From an uncultured Clostridia bacterium (GTDB lineage: Bacteria; Bacillota; Clostridia; Christensenellales; Pumilibacteraceae), in the NCBI GenBank assembly GCA_947385185.1, contig CANDJX010000092.1:1-6122 (forward strand): a stretch of DNA of 6,122 nucleotides. Direction: 5' to 3'. A program made the position numbers and the translations under genes. Each line of letters opens with the position of its first letter. The stretch's first letter is position 1. Shown piece by piece: positions 5,830 through 6,122 of the stretch. The notes under the pieces are model-generated. The model ran no database searches and had not been told where the DNA came from. It saw only the letters and a program-made list of their open reading frames with translations.

Positions 5830-6122
5830 TTATTTCTTGTTTTCCTGTTCGTCGAAGAAATTATAGAAATTGTCCGGGTCATAGCCGTCGGTCTTGCTCC
5901 GACCTCTGCGATTGAACAGCCCTTCCGCATTCGGTATGTTCTCCACCGTCCCGCTTACCGCAGCCGGCTTTTCTTCCGCCTTGCTTCCCGTGGCGTCTAC
6001 CGTAGTCGTAGTAGTAGTCGTCGTTATCGCGCCGGGTACCACGCCGTTCACTATGTTGCTCTCGGGCAGCGCGGGCTTATCGTCGATCGGCGGAGCGCCG
6101 AGCGCGTTTTTGCCGCCGTACT
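5830..6122 (-). CDS. C-terminal end of an unidentified protein with a disordered Thr-rich tail, 5' end beyond the window
   Basis: The frame is open from the stop at 5830-5832 to the right edge, giving 96 visible residues. A GTG at 6049-6051 could be read as a start, but the frame continues upstream with similar composition (YGGKNALGAPP...), no ribosome binding site precedes that GTG, and no stop intervenes, so it is more likely an internal Val. The visible part is low complexity: Pro/Asp/Ala-rich, then eight consecutive Thr (visible residues 33-40), an Ala/Glu/Lys stretch, a basic cluster NRRGRSK at 70-76, and an acidic, aromatic end (DGYDPDNFYNFFDEQENKK). No transmembrane segment or known motif is visible. 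It looks like the flexible C-terminal tail of a larger protein; the basic patch and the final aromatic/acidic segment could be a partner-binding motif, which is speculation. It converges with the fusion gene and uses the shared terminator. Confidence 0.7.
   Translation of the reverse strand, partial: YGGKNALGAPPIDDKPALPESNIVNGVVPGAITTTTTTTTVDATGSKAEEKPAAVSGTVENIPNAEGLFNRRGRSKTDGYDPDNFYNFFDEQENKK
6001..6024 (-). repeat. Trinucleotide run encoding eight consecutive threonines
   Basis: Eight adjacent ACG/ACT codons encode Thr8. On the plus strand this is a mix of CGT and AGT triplets. Such triplet runs can change length by slippage without breaking the frame, so copy number may vary between strains. 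Confidence 0.8.

Noticed and set aside
5830..6051. Complete 73-codon gene starting at GTG 6049-6051
   Set aside because: The frame stays open to the window edge with continuous composition and no ribosome binding site precedes the GTG, so the gene is more likely truncated at its 5' end.

Overview
The window looks like a short metagenomic contig from an anaerobic bacterium, probably a clostridial member of the Bacillota. This is an inference from the AGGAGG-type ribosome binding site, a SigA/sigma70-type promoter, intrinsic terminators, and a giant oxygen-sensitive activase/dehydratase-type protein of a kind common in gut Clostridia. I see no tRNA, rRNA, CRISPR array, insertion sequence or phage gene. 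The first 46 bases are not genomic: they match the Illumina P5/i5/read-1 adapter, so the left edge is an assembly artefact and genomic DNA starts at base 47.

Layout. (1) Bases 47-1113, minus strand: a 3'-truncated gene for a membrane-anchored protein. It has about 200 Lys/Ala/Pro/Thr/Ser-rich residues built partly from 20-residue and 7-residue tandem repeats, then one transmembrane helix, then an outside domain cut off by the adapter. (2) Bases 1114-1385: a divergent intergenic region with a plausible minus-strand promoter and, for the plus strand, an exact consensus promoter (TTGACA, 17-base spacer, TATAAT). (3) Bases 1386-5726, plus strand: one gene of 1446 codons that dominates the window. 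(4) Bases 5727-5829: a short convergent intergenic region holding a strong hairpin with A6 and T6 flanks that can terminate transcription from both sides. (5) Bases 5830-6122, minus strand: the C-terminal end of an unidentified gene with a disordered, Thr-rich tail, running off the right edge.

The central protein is a single-chain fusion of a 2-hydroxyacyl-CoA dehydratase activator (BadF/BadG/BcrA/BcrD ATPase family, HgdC-like) and a dehydratase-like reductase part (DUF2229/HgdB-like). Reading it by eye shows that both parts are internally duplicated. Two activase domains each keep the nucleotide-binding motifs and the two cluster cysteines, with the HgdC spacing of 39 residues. Two HgdB-like halves share three corresponding cysteines in matching motifs. 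The chain therefore looks like a one-polypeptide version of an activator dimer plus a two-subunit reductase: ATP-driven electron transfer from a [4Fe-4S] cluster to a second, low-potential iron-sulfur site. The substrate is unknown and no classical dehydratase subunits or CoA transferase lie beside it. It also ends in an unusual acidic, five-cysteine tail. The flanking genes show no obvious functional link and are transcribed in the opposite direction, so the large gene is probably monocistronic.
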